Under the pieces are notes generated by a model, which ran no database searches, was not told the origin of the DNA, and saw only the letters and a program-made list of their open reading frames with translations. A stretch of DNA of 64,000 bases, from positions 442,001-506,000 of the forward strand of contig CP099863.1 of the NCBI GenBank assembly GCA_024134725.1, written 5' to 3'. The DNA is from Bacillus sp. 1780r2a1. Lineage in GTDB: Bacteria; Bacillota; Bacilli; Bacillales; Bacillaceae_H. This document shows positions 1 through 8,760 of this stretch, in pieces; the stretch's first letter is position 1, and each line of letters opens with the position of its first letter. The position numbers were made by a program, and so were the translations under genes.

Positions 1-1
1 C

Positions 2-1528
2 TTTATATTTGCAGTGTTATTATTACAAGCTTGTTCTACTGGAACTACTGAAAGTCAACCATCGACTCAAACCACTGAAGGAAGAGAAGGGGGTACATTA
101 AAAGTAGTAAGAGCTACCGATGCTACAAATCTTGACCCTCATTTCATTACGGATATCTCTTCTGCTAATATTATTTATCAAAAAGTTTACGAAACGCTTG
201 TGGGATTTGATAAAGATATGAAAATCATTCCAGGATTAGCTGAGAGTTGGAAGCAGGTTGACAATGTAACCTGGGAATTTAATTTAAAGAAAAACGTTAC
301 ATTTCATGATGGAACTACCTTTAACGCAGAAGCTGTAAAAAAGACATTTGATAGATTGCTAGATCCTGATACAAAGTCTCCCCAGCGAGAAAAGTTAGGT
401 ATGATTAAGGAAATTAAAGTTATAGATGATTACAAAATCCAATTCGTTTTAGATGCCCCCTATGCGCCTTTATTGTCAATATTAGCTAGCAATGAAGGAA
501 GTATCATAAGTCCAAAGGTGATTGATGAAAACCCGAAAAGCTTAACAACTACACCAATAGGAACAGGTCCATTTAAGTTTGAGTCTTGGAAATCTGGACA
601 ATCAATTAAACTTGTAAAAAATGATAGCTATTCTGGAGAAAAACCAATTATTGATGGTATCGAGTTTTTAGTTGTCCCTGAAGATTCTACACGTCTTGCT
701 ATGGTCGAAACTGGTGAAGCTCATATTAATGACCAAGTGCCTGTTACAGAAATTGAACGTATAGAAAGTTCGGATGCGTTAAACCTCTATCGTACAGACG
801 GATTAGCAGTAGAATACATTGGCTTTAACACGGCTAAAGAGCCTTTTGATAATGCAAAAGTAAGAAAAGCTCTCTCAATGGCAATAAAGAGAGAAGCCAT
901 CATTGACGGTGTATATAACGGGGTTGGAACGTTAGCTAACTCATCGATGAGTCCTAAAGTGTTTGGCTATAGTCAAGCTACGAAGCCATATAGCTATAAT
1001 CCAGCTAAAGCTAAAAAACTGCTCGAAGAAGAAGATTTGGATAATAAGCTGGAACTTACCTTAATTACAAATGATAAGAAAGAACGTGTAAATTTAGCTG
1101 AAGTCGTTCAATCACAGCTAAAGGGAATAGGAGTAAAAGTTAATATTCAAGTTATGGAATATGGAACATATATCAACGCTATTAACAAAGGAGACCATGA
1201 TCTTTTTGTAGGTGGATGGGGAAATGCTACGGGTGATGGTGACTACAATCAATACAATCTATTTCATTCTAATTCTCATGGATCTCCGGGTAATCACTTC
1301 TACTATGACAATAAAAAAGTAGATGAACTAATTGTTAAAGCACGTAAAGAACCTAACTCAGAAACAAGAAAACAGCTATATGAAGAAGTTGCTTCTATTG
1401 AAATTAAAGATGCTGTTTATGTTCCAATTCGAAACTATGAACATTTAGCAGTCTACAGTAACCAAGTAAAAGACTTTTGGTTGAGCCCAGTAAACTATTT
1501 AATGGTTAATCAAGCAATAATTGAATAA
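2..1528 (+). CDS. ABC transporter substrate-binding lipoprotein, family 5 (OppA/DppA-like), 5' end cut by the window
   Basis: Extracytoplasmic solute-binding lipoprotein of the SBP_bac_5 family, which delivers oligopeptides, dipeptides, glutathione or nickel-type ligands to an ABC importer. The frame is open to the first base. The visible N-terminus FIFAVLLLQAC carries a lipobox (LLQA then Cys), so the real start and most of the signal peptide lie left of the window; the first GTG at position 14 is inside the signal peptide and is not the start. Family features follow: an early LDPHF motif, the VTWEFNLKKNVTFHDG block, the PIGTGPFKFESWK block and a YIGFNTAKEPFDN block. The permease and ATPase genes are not seen and would be upstream. 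Two amidohydrolases follow on the same strand, so an imported amide, N-heterocycle or peptide is the likely ligand (inference). Family call is firm; ligand unknown. Confidence 0.93.
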   Translation, partial: FIFAVLLLQACSTGTTESQPSTQTTEGREGGTLKVVRATDATNLDPHFITDISSANIIYQKVYETLVGFDKDMKIIPGLAESWKQVDNVTWEFNLKKNVTFHDGTTFNAEAVKKTFDRLLDPDTKSPQREKLGMIKEIKVIDDYKIQFVLDAPYAPLLSILASNEGSIISPKVIDENPKSLTTTPIGTGPFKFESWKSGQSIKLVKNDSYSGEKPIIDGIEFLVVPEDSTRLAMVETGEAHINDQVPVTEIERIESSDALNLYRTDGLAVEYIGFNTAKEPFDNAKVRKALSMAIKREAIIDGVYNGVGTLANSSMSPKVFGYSQATKPYSYNPAKAKKLLEEEDLDNKLELTLITNDKKERVNLAEVVQSQLKGIGVKVNIQVMEYGTYINAINKGDHDLFVGGWGNATGDGDYNQYNLFHSNSHGSPGNHFYYDNKKVDELIVKARKEPNSETRKQLYEEVASIEIKDAVYVPIRNYEHLAVYSNQVKDFWLSPVNYLMVNQAIIE

Positions 1529-1573
1529 GTGTATTAATATTTTTAAATTGAAAATATGGATGGGGGAAATTTA

Positions 1574-2818
1574 ATGAGAAATTTTTGGCTGAGAAATGTA
1601 AGAGTTGAAAGCGGCTTTAAAAAAGATAGAGGGACAGTAGTAGGGACAGAAACTAAGCTTGTACATGTAAAGGTTGAAGGGGATTCGATTGTTCATATTA
1701 CAGAAGATGACACAGAACTTAACTCAACTTCCTATACAGTCACTGATATGAAAGGTAAATTGTTAATGCCTTCGTTCCGTGAAATGCATATCCATATTGA
1801 TAAGACTTATTATGGTGGCCCTTGGAAAGCTTGTACACCAATTACAAAAGGAATTTTTACAAGAATTGAAGAAGAAAAGCAGTTACTTCCACAGCAGCTG
1901 CCGTTCGCGCAAGAAAGGGCAGAAAAGATGATTGAATTATTGCTGAGCAATGGTCACACGCATATACGTACACATTGTAACATTGAACCCACTTCAAAAT
2001 TAAAACACTTAGAGATTACAATTAAAGCCTTAGAAAAGTATAAAGATTATTTAACATACGATATTGTTGCTTTTCCACAGCACGGGCTGTTAAAAAGTAA
2101 TTCAGTGGAATTAGTAAAGGAAGCAATGAGAAATGGAGCTACGATTGTTGGTGGGGTTGATCCTGCCACTGTGGATAGAGACCTCGATAAATCATTGTGG
2201 ACGACAATGGATATAGCTGTAGAAAATAATGCTGGAATTGACATTCACCTTCATGATCCAAATACATTAGGAGCCTTTACATTTGAGAAGCTTGCTAAGC
2301 TTACAGAAGAAGCAAATATGCAAGGGAAAGTAACAATGAGTCATGCAATTGGTCTTGGGGATTTAGAGGGAGACAGTTTAACAGAGATTATGACATTGTT
2401 AAGAAAGAATGAGATTGATATAACAACAACAGTTCCAATTAATCGTCCTACAATTCCTATTCCAACATTAGATAAATTCGGTATAAAAGTATCGGTAGGT
2501 CATGATAGTTTAACCGATCATTGGTCACCTTTTGGAACAGGGGATACTTTAGAAAAACTTAATATTTTAGCAGAGAGATTTAGGTTAATTGACGAATATT
2601 CTATTAATCGAGTATGGAAGTATGCATCTGGAGGAATCACTCCCTTAGACGATGAAGGAAACCAAGTTTGGCCTAAAGTAGGAGATAAAGCAGACTTTTT
2701 ATTCACAGAAGCAAGCTGTTCAGCAGAAGCAATTGCTCGTCGTACAAAAATTCATTCTGTTTATAAAAGTGGTAGAGAAATAAATACTCACCAATTTGAA
2801 GTTGCAACAACTAAATAA
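1574..2818 (+). CDS. Cytosine-deaminase-like amidohydrolase (first of a tandem pair)
   Basis: Metal-dependent hydrolase of the amidohydrolase superfamily, closest by motif order to the CodA/cytosine-deaminase-like group. The metal and catalytic blocks appear in order: HIHIDK after the first strand, RTHCNIEP, AFPQHG, DIHLHD, SHAIGLG and GHDSLTDHWSPFGTGD with the late Asp ligand. CodA has a catalytic Glu in its HCDE block; here that place holds Asp (HLHD). The start chosen is ATG 1574, preceded by a GGGGGAAA ribosome site; the in-frame ATG at 1556 has none. This gives 414 aa, the usual family length. It lies about 45 bp after the substrate-binding gene and 15 bp before a paralogue, so the three look like the end of one operon. 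The substrate could be a pyrimidine, triazine, creatinine-like compound or amide; it is not fixed by sequence. Confidence 0.88.
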   Translation: MRNFWLRNVRVESGFKKDRGTVVGTETKLVHVKVEGDSIVHITEDDTELNSTSYTVTDMKGKLLMPSFREMHIHIDKTYYGGPWKACTPITKGIFTRIEEEKQLLPQQLPFAQERAEKMIELLLSNGHTHIRTHCNIEPTSKLKHLEITIKALEKYKDYLTYDIVAFPQHGLLKSNSVELVKEAMRNGATIVGGVDPATVDRDLDKSLWTTMDIAVENNAGIDIHLHDPNTLGAFTFEKLAKLTEEANMQGKVTMSHAIGLGDLEGDSLTEIMTLLRKNEIDITTTVPINRPTIPIPTLDKFGIKVSVGHDSLTDHWSPFGTGDTLEKLNILAERFRLIDEYSINRVWKYASGGITPLDDEGNQVWPKVGDKADFLFTEASCSAEAIARRTKIHSVYKSGREINTHQFEVATTK

Positions 2819-2833
2819 GAGAGGAATGATAGT

Positions 2834-4066
2834 ATGAAGTGGATAAAAAATGTGAAATTAGAAATCGGTAACATAATTGATGGTGAACGTATTGAGACAA
2901 AAACAGGTTTTTATCATATAGGGATAAAAGATGGAAAGATTGCAGAACACCTTCATCATACTATGCCTATCCCTGAAACTGCTGAAGAAGTATACGATGC
3001 TAAAGAATATCTAGCTATTCCAACGTTTAAGGAAATGCATAATCACTTAGATAAGACATATCTTTCGTTAGAATGGAAAGCATCTAAACCTGTTAAAAAT
3101 CTAAAGGAAAGACTTCAATATGAAGCAGAAGAATTAAAGGATCTTGCACCTACTACTAAACAAAGAGCAACAGCAATGATTGAAGAAATTTTGTCACATG
3201 GGGCCACACATATTCGAACTCACGTCAATATTGATCCTTATATAGGCCTTAAAAATTTAGAGGGAGTAGTCGCTGCGCTAGAGGAATACAAAGGTGCTGT
3301 TACTGCAGATATTGTTGCTTTTCCACAACATGGATTATTTAATGGTTCTGTACCAGCATTAATGAGAGAAGCAATGAGAAGTGGGGCCACAGTCGTAGGC
3401 GGATTGGATCCATCTGGCATTGACCAAAATATTGAAAAATCATTATATGAAACCATGGCTATTGCAGCGGAATTTGATGCTGAGGTGGATATTCATCTTC
3501 ATGATGGAGGTGATGTGGGAGTTTATACAATTAACAAATGGTTAGATATTGTTGAAGAAACAAAATGGAAGAGGGCATCTGCTATCAGTCATGCATTTTG
3601 TATAGGAGAAATTCCTACATTACAACAACAAAATTTAGCAAATCGCTTAATGAAAAACAATGTGGCAATTATGTCTACTATTCCACTAACAAAATCCCTG
3701 CCGCCAATTGAATTATTAGACGAGCGTGGTGTATCAGTTCATTTTGGTTGTGATGGTTTTTATGACTCATGGAGTCCTTTAGGACATGGAGATTTGATTG
3801 AAAAAGTACAAAAGTATTGTCAAATTACCAAAAGAATTGATGAAGTATCGTTGAGAGATAGCTTAAAGTGGGTTACCGGAGGGATAACGCCTTTAGCCAA
3901 GGACGGAACGTATCAATGGCCTAAAAAGCAAGATGATGCTAGTTTTATTTTTGTAAACGCTACTTCTTCGGCTGAAGTAGTTGCTAGAAGAAAGCAACGT
4001 CTTGCAGTTATGAGTAGAGGTGAGTTTGTATTTGGAGAGTTGGAAAAAGCAGTTTTACATGTTTAA
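2834..4066 (+). CDS. Cytosine-deaminase-like amidohydrolase (second of a tandem pair)
   Basis: 410-aa paralogue of the preceding gene with the same motif order: HNHLDK, RTHVNIDP, AFPQHG, DIHLHD, SHAFCIG and GCDGFYDSWSPLGHGD. Both metal-binding HxH and the later His/Asp ligands are kept, so it should be active rather than a scaffold. The two proteins are clearly related along their whole length but far from identical, which suggests an old duplication with division of labour, for example successive steps or different substrates (inference). A GAGAGG ribosome site precedes ATG 2834. A strong hairpin terminator follows at 4129, closing the operon. Confidence 0.88.
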   Translation: MKWIKNVKLEIGNIIDGERIETKTGFYHIGIKDGKIAEHLHHTMPIPETAEEVYDAKEYLAIPTFKEMHNHLDKTYLSLEWKASKPVKNLKERLQYEAEELKDLAPTTKQRATAMIEEILSHGATHIRTHVNIDPYIGLKNLEGVVAALEEYKGAVTADIVAFPQHGLFNGSVPALMREAMRSGATVVGGLDPSGIDQNIEKSLYETMAIAAEFDAEVDIHLHDGGDVGVYTINKWLDIVEETKWKRASAISHAFCIGEIPTLQQQNLANRLMKNNVAIMSTIPLTKSLPPIELLDERGVSVHFGCDGFYDSWSPLGHGDLIEKVQKYCQITKRIDEVSLRDSLKWVTGGITPLAKDGTYQWPKKQDDASFIFVNATSSAEVVARRKQRLAVMSRGEFVFGELEKAVLHV

Positions 4067-4128
4067 TTACCAATGGACAATAGTTCTCTAATTCAAAACT
4101 TGCTAGGATAAAAGGATTTTAGTGAAGG

Positions 4129-4175
4129 CACATCCACATGTTCATCCGTGTAGAACATATGGATGTGTTCTTTTT
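4129..4175 (+). terminator. Intrinsic terminator of the amidohydrolase operon
   Basis: A 15-bp inverted repeat with one mismatch (4129-4143 with 4153-4167) around a 9-nt loop, followed by TTCTTTTT. It ends the transcription unit containing the binding protein and both amidohydrolases. Confidence 0.85.
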
Positions 4176-4296
4176 AATGGAGATTAAAACCCATAGGAGA
4201 ATACTAAAGAGCAGTAATTTTGTTGGTAGTTAGTTCTTTTTTAAATATAAATTTAAGCTTATAATAGACTCAACTTAACGTAAAGGAGAGAGCCGT

Positions 4297-4998
4297 ATGG
4301 ATAAAGTAAACGAGTTAACGTGTGAAAAAAGATCATACTCGAAAGAATTCACGCTCCATCAGCATGATTTTGGACAGTTTCTTTTTCCACTTCAAGGCTC
4401 TCTTGATATGGAAATGGCGTTTCAAGAAGTAACGCTTAGCCCTAATCAATGCTTTTACCTACCTCCGGGAGTGAATCATAATTATCGCTCTAGAGATCGA
4501 AACGAATTTTTAATCTTAGATATTCCAACTCAGTATCTGCCAAGGGGTACAAGCAGCATGTATATGACGCTTGACAGTCAATGGTCAGCTATTCGGTATT
4601 TATTGTTAGAAGAAGCGAAATATCCTGTTGATCAGTCTGCTTTAGTTGATTTAACGAGATATGTAACTAAAAAGCTCCAAACGTCTAATCCCCCTTCAAT
4701 TGACTATATTCATCAGCACTTTAAGGATCCAATCAAGCTAGAAACCCTCGCGGCAATCGAGCATTATCATCCCGTTTATTATTCGACATGGTTTAAAAAG
4801 CAAACGGGAAAGAGCGTAAAGGATTATTTATCGGAGCTTCGTTTGAATGAAGCAAAGCGCCTGCTGATATCAACGACACGGTCGATGTCCCAAATTAGCG
4901 AAGAGATCGGCTTTGCGAACTCTTCTTCCTTTACAAGATGGTTTGTCAGCCATGAAAGCATGTCGCCACAAAAATATCGAATTCTTAATAATAGATAA
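4297..4998 (+). CDS. AraC-family transcriptional regulator with cupin sensor domain
   Basis: 233-aa regulator. Residues about 1-85 form a cupin-type N-terminal domain (LHQHDFGQFLFPLQGSL, then LPPGVNHNY). The C-terminal 100 residues are a double helix-turn-helix AraC domain ending with the typical block ISEEIGFANSSSFTRWFVSHESMSPQKYR. ATG 4297 has a good AAGGAGAGAG ribosome site. The next gene, about 90 bp downstream on the same strand, encodes a drug/metabolite exporter, so local control of that exporter by a small ligand bound in the cupin is the simplest reading. The inducer cannot be told from sequence. Confidence 0.9.
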   Translation: MDKVNELTCEKRSYSKEFTLHQHDFGQFLFPLQGSLDMEMAFQEVTLSPNQCFYLPPGVNHNYRSRDRNEFLILDIPTQYLPRGTSSMYMTLDSQWSAIRYLLLEEAKYPVDQSALVDLTRYVTKKLQTSNPPSIDYIHQHFKDPIKLETLAAIEHYHPVYYSTWFKKQTGKSVKDYLSELRLNEAKRLLISTTRSMSQISEEIGFANSSSFTRWFVSHESMSPQKYRILNNR

Positions 4999-5091
4999 AA
5001 AGAAGATTAAACTTGGTAAAGAAAATGGATAGTGGATTCTTTATTATAAGAGTAATCGTTCTTTTTATCTTTTTTATTGAGGTGAGCCAAT

Positions 5092-5982
5092 GTGAAAGCA
5101 GCTCCTTTTTTTATTTTACTAGCCGGTATTCTATGGGGTACAACTGGTACTACTCAGGCGCTAGCCCCGGACTCAGCACATCCAATTGCTATTGGCGCAA
5201 CAAGGCTTGCGGTAGGAGGTGGGTTTCTATTACTTCTTCTGCTAATGAGAAAAGACTTACGTTTTAAAGGATGGCCACTAAAAGCTACTCTTGTAGCGGC
5301 TCTTAGTATGGCGTGCTATCAACCGCTATTCTTTTCAGCAGTTTCAATTACAGGCGTTGCGATTGGCACGGTCGTGGCCATCGGGAGTGCACCTGTTTTA
5401 TCTGGGCTTATTGAATGGTTTTATTCAAACAAGCGGCCAAGCATCATCTGGTGGTGCTCTACGTTTTTATCTATCTTAGGCTGCGTGCTGTTATTTCTGA
5501 ACAAAGAATCGGCAAGCCTAAATATAACGGGAATTTTCATGGCGCTTGGAGCAGGCCTATCCTTTGCTTGCTACACCCTTGCAAGCAGAGGGTTAGTGGA
5601 AAAGTATTCGTCACTATCAGCCGTTGCGGTTGTCTTTATTTTAAGCGCGCTTTTTTTATCACCGCTCCTATTTTTATTTGATATGTCGTGGTTTGTAAGC
5701 TTGAGAGGTATTGGTGTAAGCCTCCAGCTTGGCGTTATGGCCACAGGGATTGCTTATTTTCTATTTGCCAAAGGGCTTGCACACGTTTCATCTTCAACCG
5801 CAGTTACTCTAGCGTTAGCAGAGCCGCTAACTGCAACGATGCTTGGCGTTTTAGTTGTAGGAGAAAAGCTGACGATGGCGTCTTGGAGCGGAATTAGCTT
5901 GTTGTTAATAGGAATTGGCATCCTGATTTGGTCAACACGTGATGTAAGCAGAAAATCTGAAATGGTCACAATCGAAAAATAA
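5092..5982 (+). CDS. EamA/DMT-family transporter (10 TM exporter)
   Basis: 296-aa integral membrane protein with about ten hydrophobic helices and two repeated EamA halves; the first begins FFILLAGILWGTTGTTQAL, the second near FMALGAGLSFACYTLASRG. DMT proteins of this class export amino acids, metabolites or drugs across the cytoplasmic membrane. The GTG start at 5092 follows a GAGGTGAGCC ribosome site. It is paired with an AraC regulator just upstream, a linkage also seen for EamA genes in other Bacillus species. It ends 21 bp before csaA and may share a transcript with it. Substrate unknown. Confidence 0.9.
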   Translation: MKAAPFFILLAGILWGTTGTTQALAPDSAHPIAIGATRLAVGGGFLLLLLLMRKDLRFKGWPLKATLVAALSMACYQPLFFSAVSITGVAIGTVVAIGSAPVLSGLIEWFYSNKRPSIIWWCSTFLSILGCVLLFLNKESASLNITGIFMALGAGLSFACYTLASRGLVEKYSSLSAVAVVFILSALFLSPLLFLFDMSWFVSLRGIGVSLQLGVMATGIAYFLFAKGLAHVSSSTAVTLALAEPLTATMLGVLVVGEKLTMASWSGISLLLIGIGILIWSTRDVSRKSEMVTIEK

Positions 5983-6003
5983 TAAAAAGGTGGTTCAAGC
6001 TAA

Positions 6004-6336
6004 ATGGCAAACATTGAAGACTTTTTAAAATTAGATTTACGCGTTGGTACAATTCTTGACGCCAAACCGTTTCCAGAGGCCAAAAAGCCGGCGATTAAGC
6101 TTGAAGTTGATTTTGGAGAAGAGATCGGAGTGAAGCAGTCATCTGCGCAAATTACGCATCGCTATAAGCCAACTGAGCTTCTGAATCGTCAGGTCGTCGC
6201 GGTTGTAAACTTTCCGCCAATGCGAATTGCAGGATTTAAATCAGAAGTGCTCGTTTTAGGTGGCGTTCCAGGAGAAGGAGACGTGGTGCTGCTACAGCCG
6301 GATGAAAAGTTGCCAAATGGAACGAAGATTTCATGA
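6004..6336 (+). CDS. csaA: CsaA, tRNA-binding-domain protein-export chaperone
   Basis: 110-aa single-domain protein with an OB-fold tRNA_bind domain. It opens with the characteristic FLKLDLRVGTILDAKPFPEAKKPAIKL block (residues about 6-32) and ends VVLLQPDEKLPNGTKIS, both diagnostic of CsaA. In Bacillus subtilis CsaA is a small cytosolic chaperone that binds SecA and preproteins. The length matches the family. An AAGGTGG ribosome site precedes ATG 6004, and an intrinsic terminator lies 8 bp after the stop. Confidence 0.95.
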   Translation: MANIEDFLKLDLRVGTILDAKPFPEAKKPAIKLEVDFGEEIGVKQSSAQITHRYKPTELLNRQVVAVVNFPPMRIAGFKSEVLVLGGVPGEGDVVLLQPDEKLPNGTKIS

Positions 6337-6343
6337 ATAAGAA

Positions 6344-6372
6344 AAGACAAGCTGAAGGTAGCTTGTCTTTTT
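6344..6372 (+). terminator. Intrinsic terminator after csaA
   Basis: A 10-bp perfect stem, AAGACAAGCT paired with AGCTTGTCTT, followed by a short T run. It also separates csaA from the convergent DUF2283 gene. Confidence 0.8.
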
Positions 6373-6383
6373 ACAGCTTTCTT

Positions 6384-6779
6384 TTATGGCTTAACGAGCT
6401 GCATCAATAGCGGTCGCTCATATAGATTTGAATCAATTATGTCAAAGCCGACGAAGTCTTGATAATCAGCGTCTGCAAAGCAAAATTTAATTCCGTTAAA
6501 AACAAATGTTGCATGAACCTCTTGAGATGATAGGCAAAATGAGAACATCTCATCATGCATTGTATAGATATGCTCAGCACCAGAAAGTGGCGCTATCTTC
6601 TCTGCAAGCATTCCAAAAAGCTCAATGCCAACAATTCGGCCCTCACTATCAATATCAAGCAGTAAACTAGGATTTACTTCTAATTCTTCCGTTTCTTGAA
6701 TTTGATAAGAAGCCGAAGCGGGGAAGAGATAAAGGTAAGCTAACTTTGCGTCAGTATCATATGTAATTCTAGCGTCCAT
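6384..6779 (-). CDS. DUF2283-like protein
   Basis: 131 aa. The N-terminal part (MDARITYDTDAKLAYLYLF, later LLLDIDSEGRIVGIELFG) matches the layout of DUF2283, a small beta-rich family of unknown role that usually stands alone in about 60-80 residues. The C-terminal half here is an extension with no recognised domain. The start at 6779 follows GGGAGAAA; an in-frame ATG five codons upstream lacks a ribosome site. Cytoplasmic, function unknown. Confidence 0.7.
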   Translation of the reverse strand: MDARITYDTDAKLAYLYLFPASASYQIQETEELEVNPSLLLDIDSEGRIVGIELFGMLAEKIAPLSGAEHIYTMHDEMFSFCLSSQEVHATFVFNGIKFCFADADYQDFVGFDIIDSNLYERPLLMQLVKP

Positions 6780-6839
6780 GTCTATTTCTCCCATCTATTC
6801 TCTGTGTTTATTATTGGTATAAAGATCGGCTGATGAAAC

Positions 6840-7091
6840 TCACTCAACAAATTGATGATATGGATAATACGTCTTGCCTTTCAGCTCAATTTTAGGAGCA
6901 TCTGGGTATTTATTTAGTAGCTCCTGCATTTCTTCTTCCGTTAAGCTAAAGTGATAGTGAAGATCACGCTCCTTAATTAAATAAAGGTAGGTTGTTTTCT
7001 CTTTTGGTTTACCAAAATTTTTCAAACCATCTCCAATAAAGTAACCAAGAGCAGCTAGTCCTATTGCAAACCAAAAAAAGCTGATATCCAT
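6840..7091 (-). CDS. Small membrane-anchored protein of unknown function
   Basis: 83 aa with one N-terminal membrane helix (FFWFAIGLAALGYFIG) followed by a charged cytosolic domain rich in Lys and Glu. The ribosome site TAGGAGG before ATG is excellent, so the gene is real. No family recognised. It is the first of a minus-strand run of tiny membrane proteins between about 6.8 and 7.9 kb. Confidence 0.7.
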   Translation of the reverse strand: MDISFFWFAIGLAALGYFIGDGLKNFGKPKEKTTYLYLIKERDLHYHFSLTEEEMQELLNKYPDAPKIELKGKTYYPYHQFVE

Positions 7092-7185
7092 GATTTTTAA
7101 CCTCCTAAAAATTTATCGACACTTTCTGTACTCTGAATATAATCCAGTTTAATATAAACGGCCTCTTTTTGTATGTTTCTTTTTT

Positions 7186-7347
7186 CTATCTACCTTTTTC
7201 TTTGTAAGTCCACAAGTGGTATAGTATCCAAAATAAGAGGGGAACGAGCATAACATACTGAAGTTGACTCAATGGCAAATAAAATAATAGAAGAGCTCCA
7301 ATTAGTAAAAAGGTGGGTACAAGGATAGCATACTTCTTCCAGTTCAT
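7186..7347 (-). CDS. 53-residue two-helix membrane protein
   Basis: This short frame reads MNWKKYAILVPTFLLIGALL and continues through a second hydrophobic helix to a charged end, KEKGR. A GAGAGG ribosome site sits eight bases before the ATG on the minus strand. It lies between two other small membrane protein genes on the same strand. No family recognised; the hydrophobic pattern and ribosome site are the support. Confidence 0.55.
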   Translation of the reverse strand: MNWKKYAILVPTFLLIGALLLFYLPLSQLQYVMLVPLLFWILYHLWTYKEKGR

Positions 7348-7372
7348 TTTCTCATCCTCTCAGCTATCATTA

Positions 7373-7648
7373 TTAAAAATCTTTTATCAATAGAAGTAGT
7401 CCAATGGTGTATAAACAACCGCTAATTAGCCATTTTACGCTTAGCGGAAGTTTTACGTTTTCAAACTTCACGGCAATGTAATAAATCATGAGGACTCCTG
7501 TGAGGTAGACCCAATTTATTTTCCATTGGTCAGGGAGCAGATTAAAACTAATCCAGCCAATCCCTAAACCAAACACGTCTCGGAGGTAAGGCGACGTTCT
7601 CTTAATTTTATATGTTTCTTTTCGTTTAGGTACATGACTCTCTTTCAT
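7373..7648 (-). CDS. Small membrane protein of unknown function
   Basis: 91 aa with a basic N-terminal 25 residues and three hydrophobic stretches (about 27-40, 46-60, 70-88). On the minus strand, an AGGTAGGAGA-like ribosome site lies before the start. It sits 9 bp from the neighbouring small gene at 7658-7852, so they are probably cotranscribed. Function unknown. Confidence 0.6.
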   Translation of the reverse strand: MKESHVPKRKETYKIKRTSPYLRDVFGLGIGWISFNLLPDQWKINWVYLTGVLMIYYIAVKFENVKLPLSVKWLISGCLYTIGLLLLIKDF

Positions 7649-7657
7649 ATGTTTCTC

Positions 7658-7852
7658 CTACCTTTTCTCGACCTTAAAATACATATAGGCAAAGAATAAA
7701 AATAAACACAGAGTAGTAGGGAAAATTATATATGAATCAACTACTGCACTGATGATAGGCTGTAAAAAAATGTTATACAATATATAGATTATGCCTGTAA
7801 AAGCAATAAGCAATTGGTAAGTTATTTTACGACTGAACACGTATAAGACCAC
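7658..7852 (-). CDS. 64-residue membrane protein of unknown function
   Basis: Two predicted membrane helices (about 10-30 and 40-58), with basic residues at both ends. It is the promoter-proximal member of the minus-strand run of small membrane genes. An AAAGGTGG ribosome site precedes the start. No family recognised. Confidence 0.55.
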   Translation of the reverse strand: MVLYVFSRKITYQLLIAFTGIIYILYNIFLQPIISAVVDSYIIFPTTLCLFLFFAYMYFKVEKR

Positions 7853-7942
7853 CTTTACATATCTTTAATACAACACTATTATAACATTAAATACCTTTTA
7901 TATTAAAATATGGTAATATTATTTTCGTGAAAAGGAGGAAGA

Positions 7943-8290
7943 ATGATGTATTCACCACAAGAAGCTTTGCTTTCTAGTTCCATCTATTTTATGTTCATGG
8001 CTTTTTCATTTATTATTAGTTTTTTAATAGGCAGATATATAATCTTAAGAACAAATCGAACAATAGGAGAAGCTCAGGGAGTGTCTTTATTTAGCCATTT
8101 TTTATTGTTTTTAATGAACGTGGGAGCCTGGTGGTTTCCACATGCTTTTTATAGCTTGCTGATTTTTGAATTCTTCTTTACTACCTTTATCAGTATCGTA
8201 GTTTTTATTGTCAGTGAGTTAGTTCTTTATATTTGGCTAAAAACGATTTATAGAAAGGTCATACATAAAGGAGAAGCTTTTAAAAAATGA
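7943..8290 (+). CDS. Membrane protein of unknown function
   Basis: 115 aa with three or four hydrophobic helices and a basic tail. AAAGGAGG precedes two adjacent ATG codons (7943 and 7946); the second has the better spacing. It is divergent from the small membrane genes on the left and codirectional with another membrane gene 65 bp downstream. No family recognised. Confidence 0.7.
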   Translation: MMYSPQEALLSSSIYFMFMAFSFIISFLIGRYIILRTNRTIGEAQGVSLFSHFLLFLMNVGAWWFPHAFYSLLIFEFFFTTFISIVVFIVSELVLYIWLKTIYRKVIHKGEAFKK

Positions 8291-8355
8291 CTTTTCAAAC
8301 GTATTAAAACATATATAATAGCTAAGAAAATAGTAAATTAAAAAGGAACGAAACG

Positions 8356-8706
8356 ATGATTGAGATATTTTGGTATATTTATTTAGGGATTTTAGGAACT
8401 GCGCTAGTTGGCTTTTTAATTCAAGGAAAAAAGACTGTTGCGTACGTAACCGATTTTCTTATTTCAATTGTGACATGGCTTGGGCTGTTTGGATATGTCA
8501 CAGGAACTGATTTATTCACGCCTCTTATTTGGAAGATGGTTTTCGTTGGAGGGTTGACTTGGGACATTACGTTTACCTTCGTTAAAGGTATAAAGCACGA
8601 GGAACTTGAAGAGTTATCCACTCCTGTACAAGCAGCACTATTTATTGGAACAGGAATTATCACGATAGGTCCGCTTTACTACGGATTGTTTCAGTATGCC
8701 TTTTAA
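8356..8706 (+). CDS. Membrane protein of unknown function
   Basis: 116 aa with four hydrophobic helices and a short acidic loop (KHEELEEL) between helices three and four. The ribosome site AAAAGGAACGA precedes ATG 8356. A clear intrinsic terminator follows. The hydrophobic layout suggests a small inner-membrane protein; no function can be named. Confidence 0.7.
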   Translation: MIEIFWYIYLGILGTALVGFLIQGKKTVAYVTDFLISIVTWLGLFGYVTGTDLFTPLIWKMVFVGGLTWDITFTFVKGIKHEELEELSTPVQAALFIGTGIITIGPLYYGLFQYAF

Positions 8707-8725
8707 AACGCAGAGTAAGAGAAAA

Positions 8726-8757
8726 AAGAGTTGAGGTTCATTTCAACTCTTTTTTTA
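8726..8757 (+). terminator. Bidirectional intrinsic terminator
   Basis: Stem AAGAGTTGA with TTCAACTCTT and a T7 run on the plus strand. On the minus strand the A-rich left flank also gives a U run, so it serves both the membrane gene and the convergent MocR gene. Confidence 0.8.
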
Positions 8758-8760
8758 TTG

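Noticed and set aside
5013-5267. 84-codon frame over the start of the EamA gene
   Set aside because: Overlaps the N-terminus of a clear transporter in another frame; the EamA GTG start has the better ribosome site.
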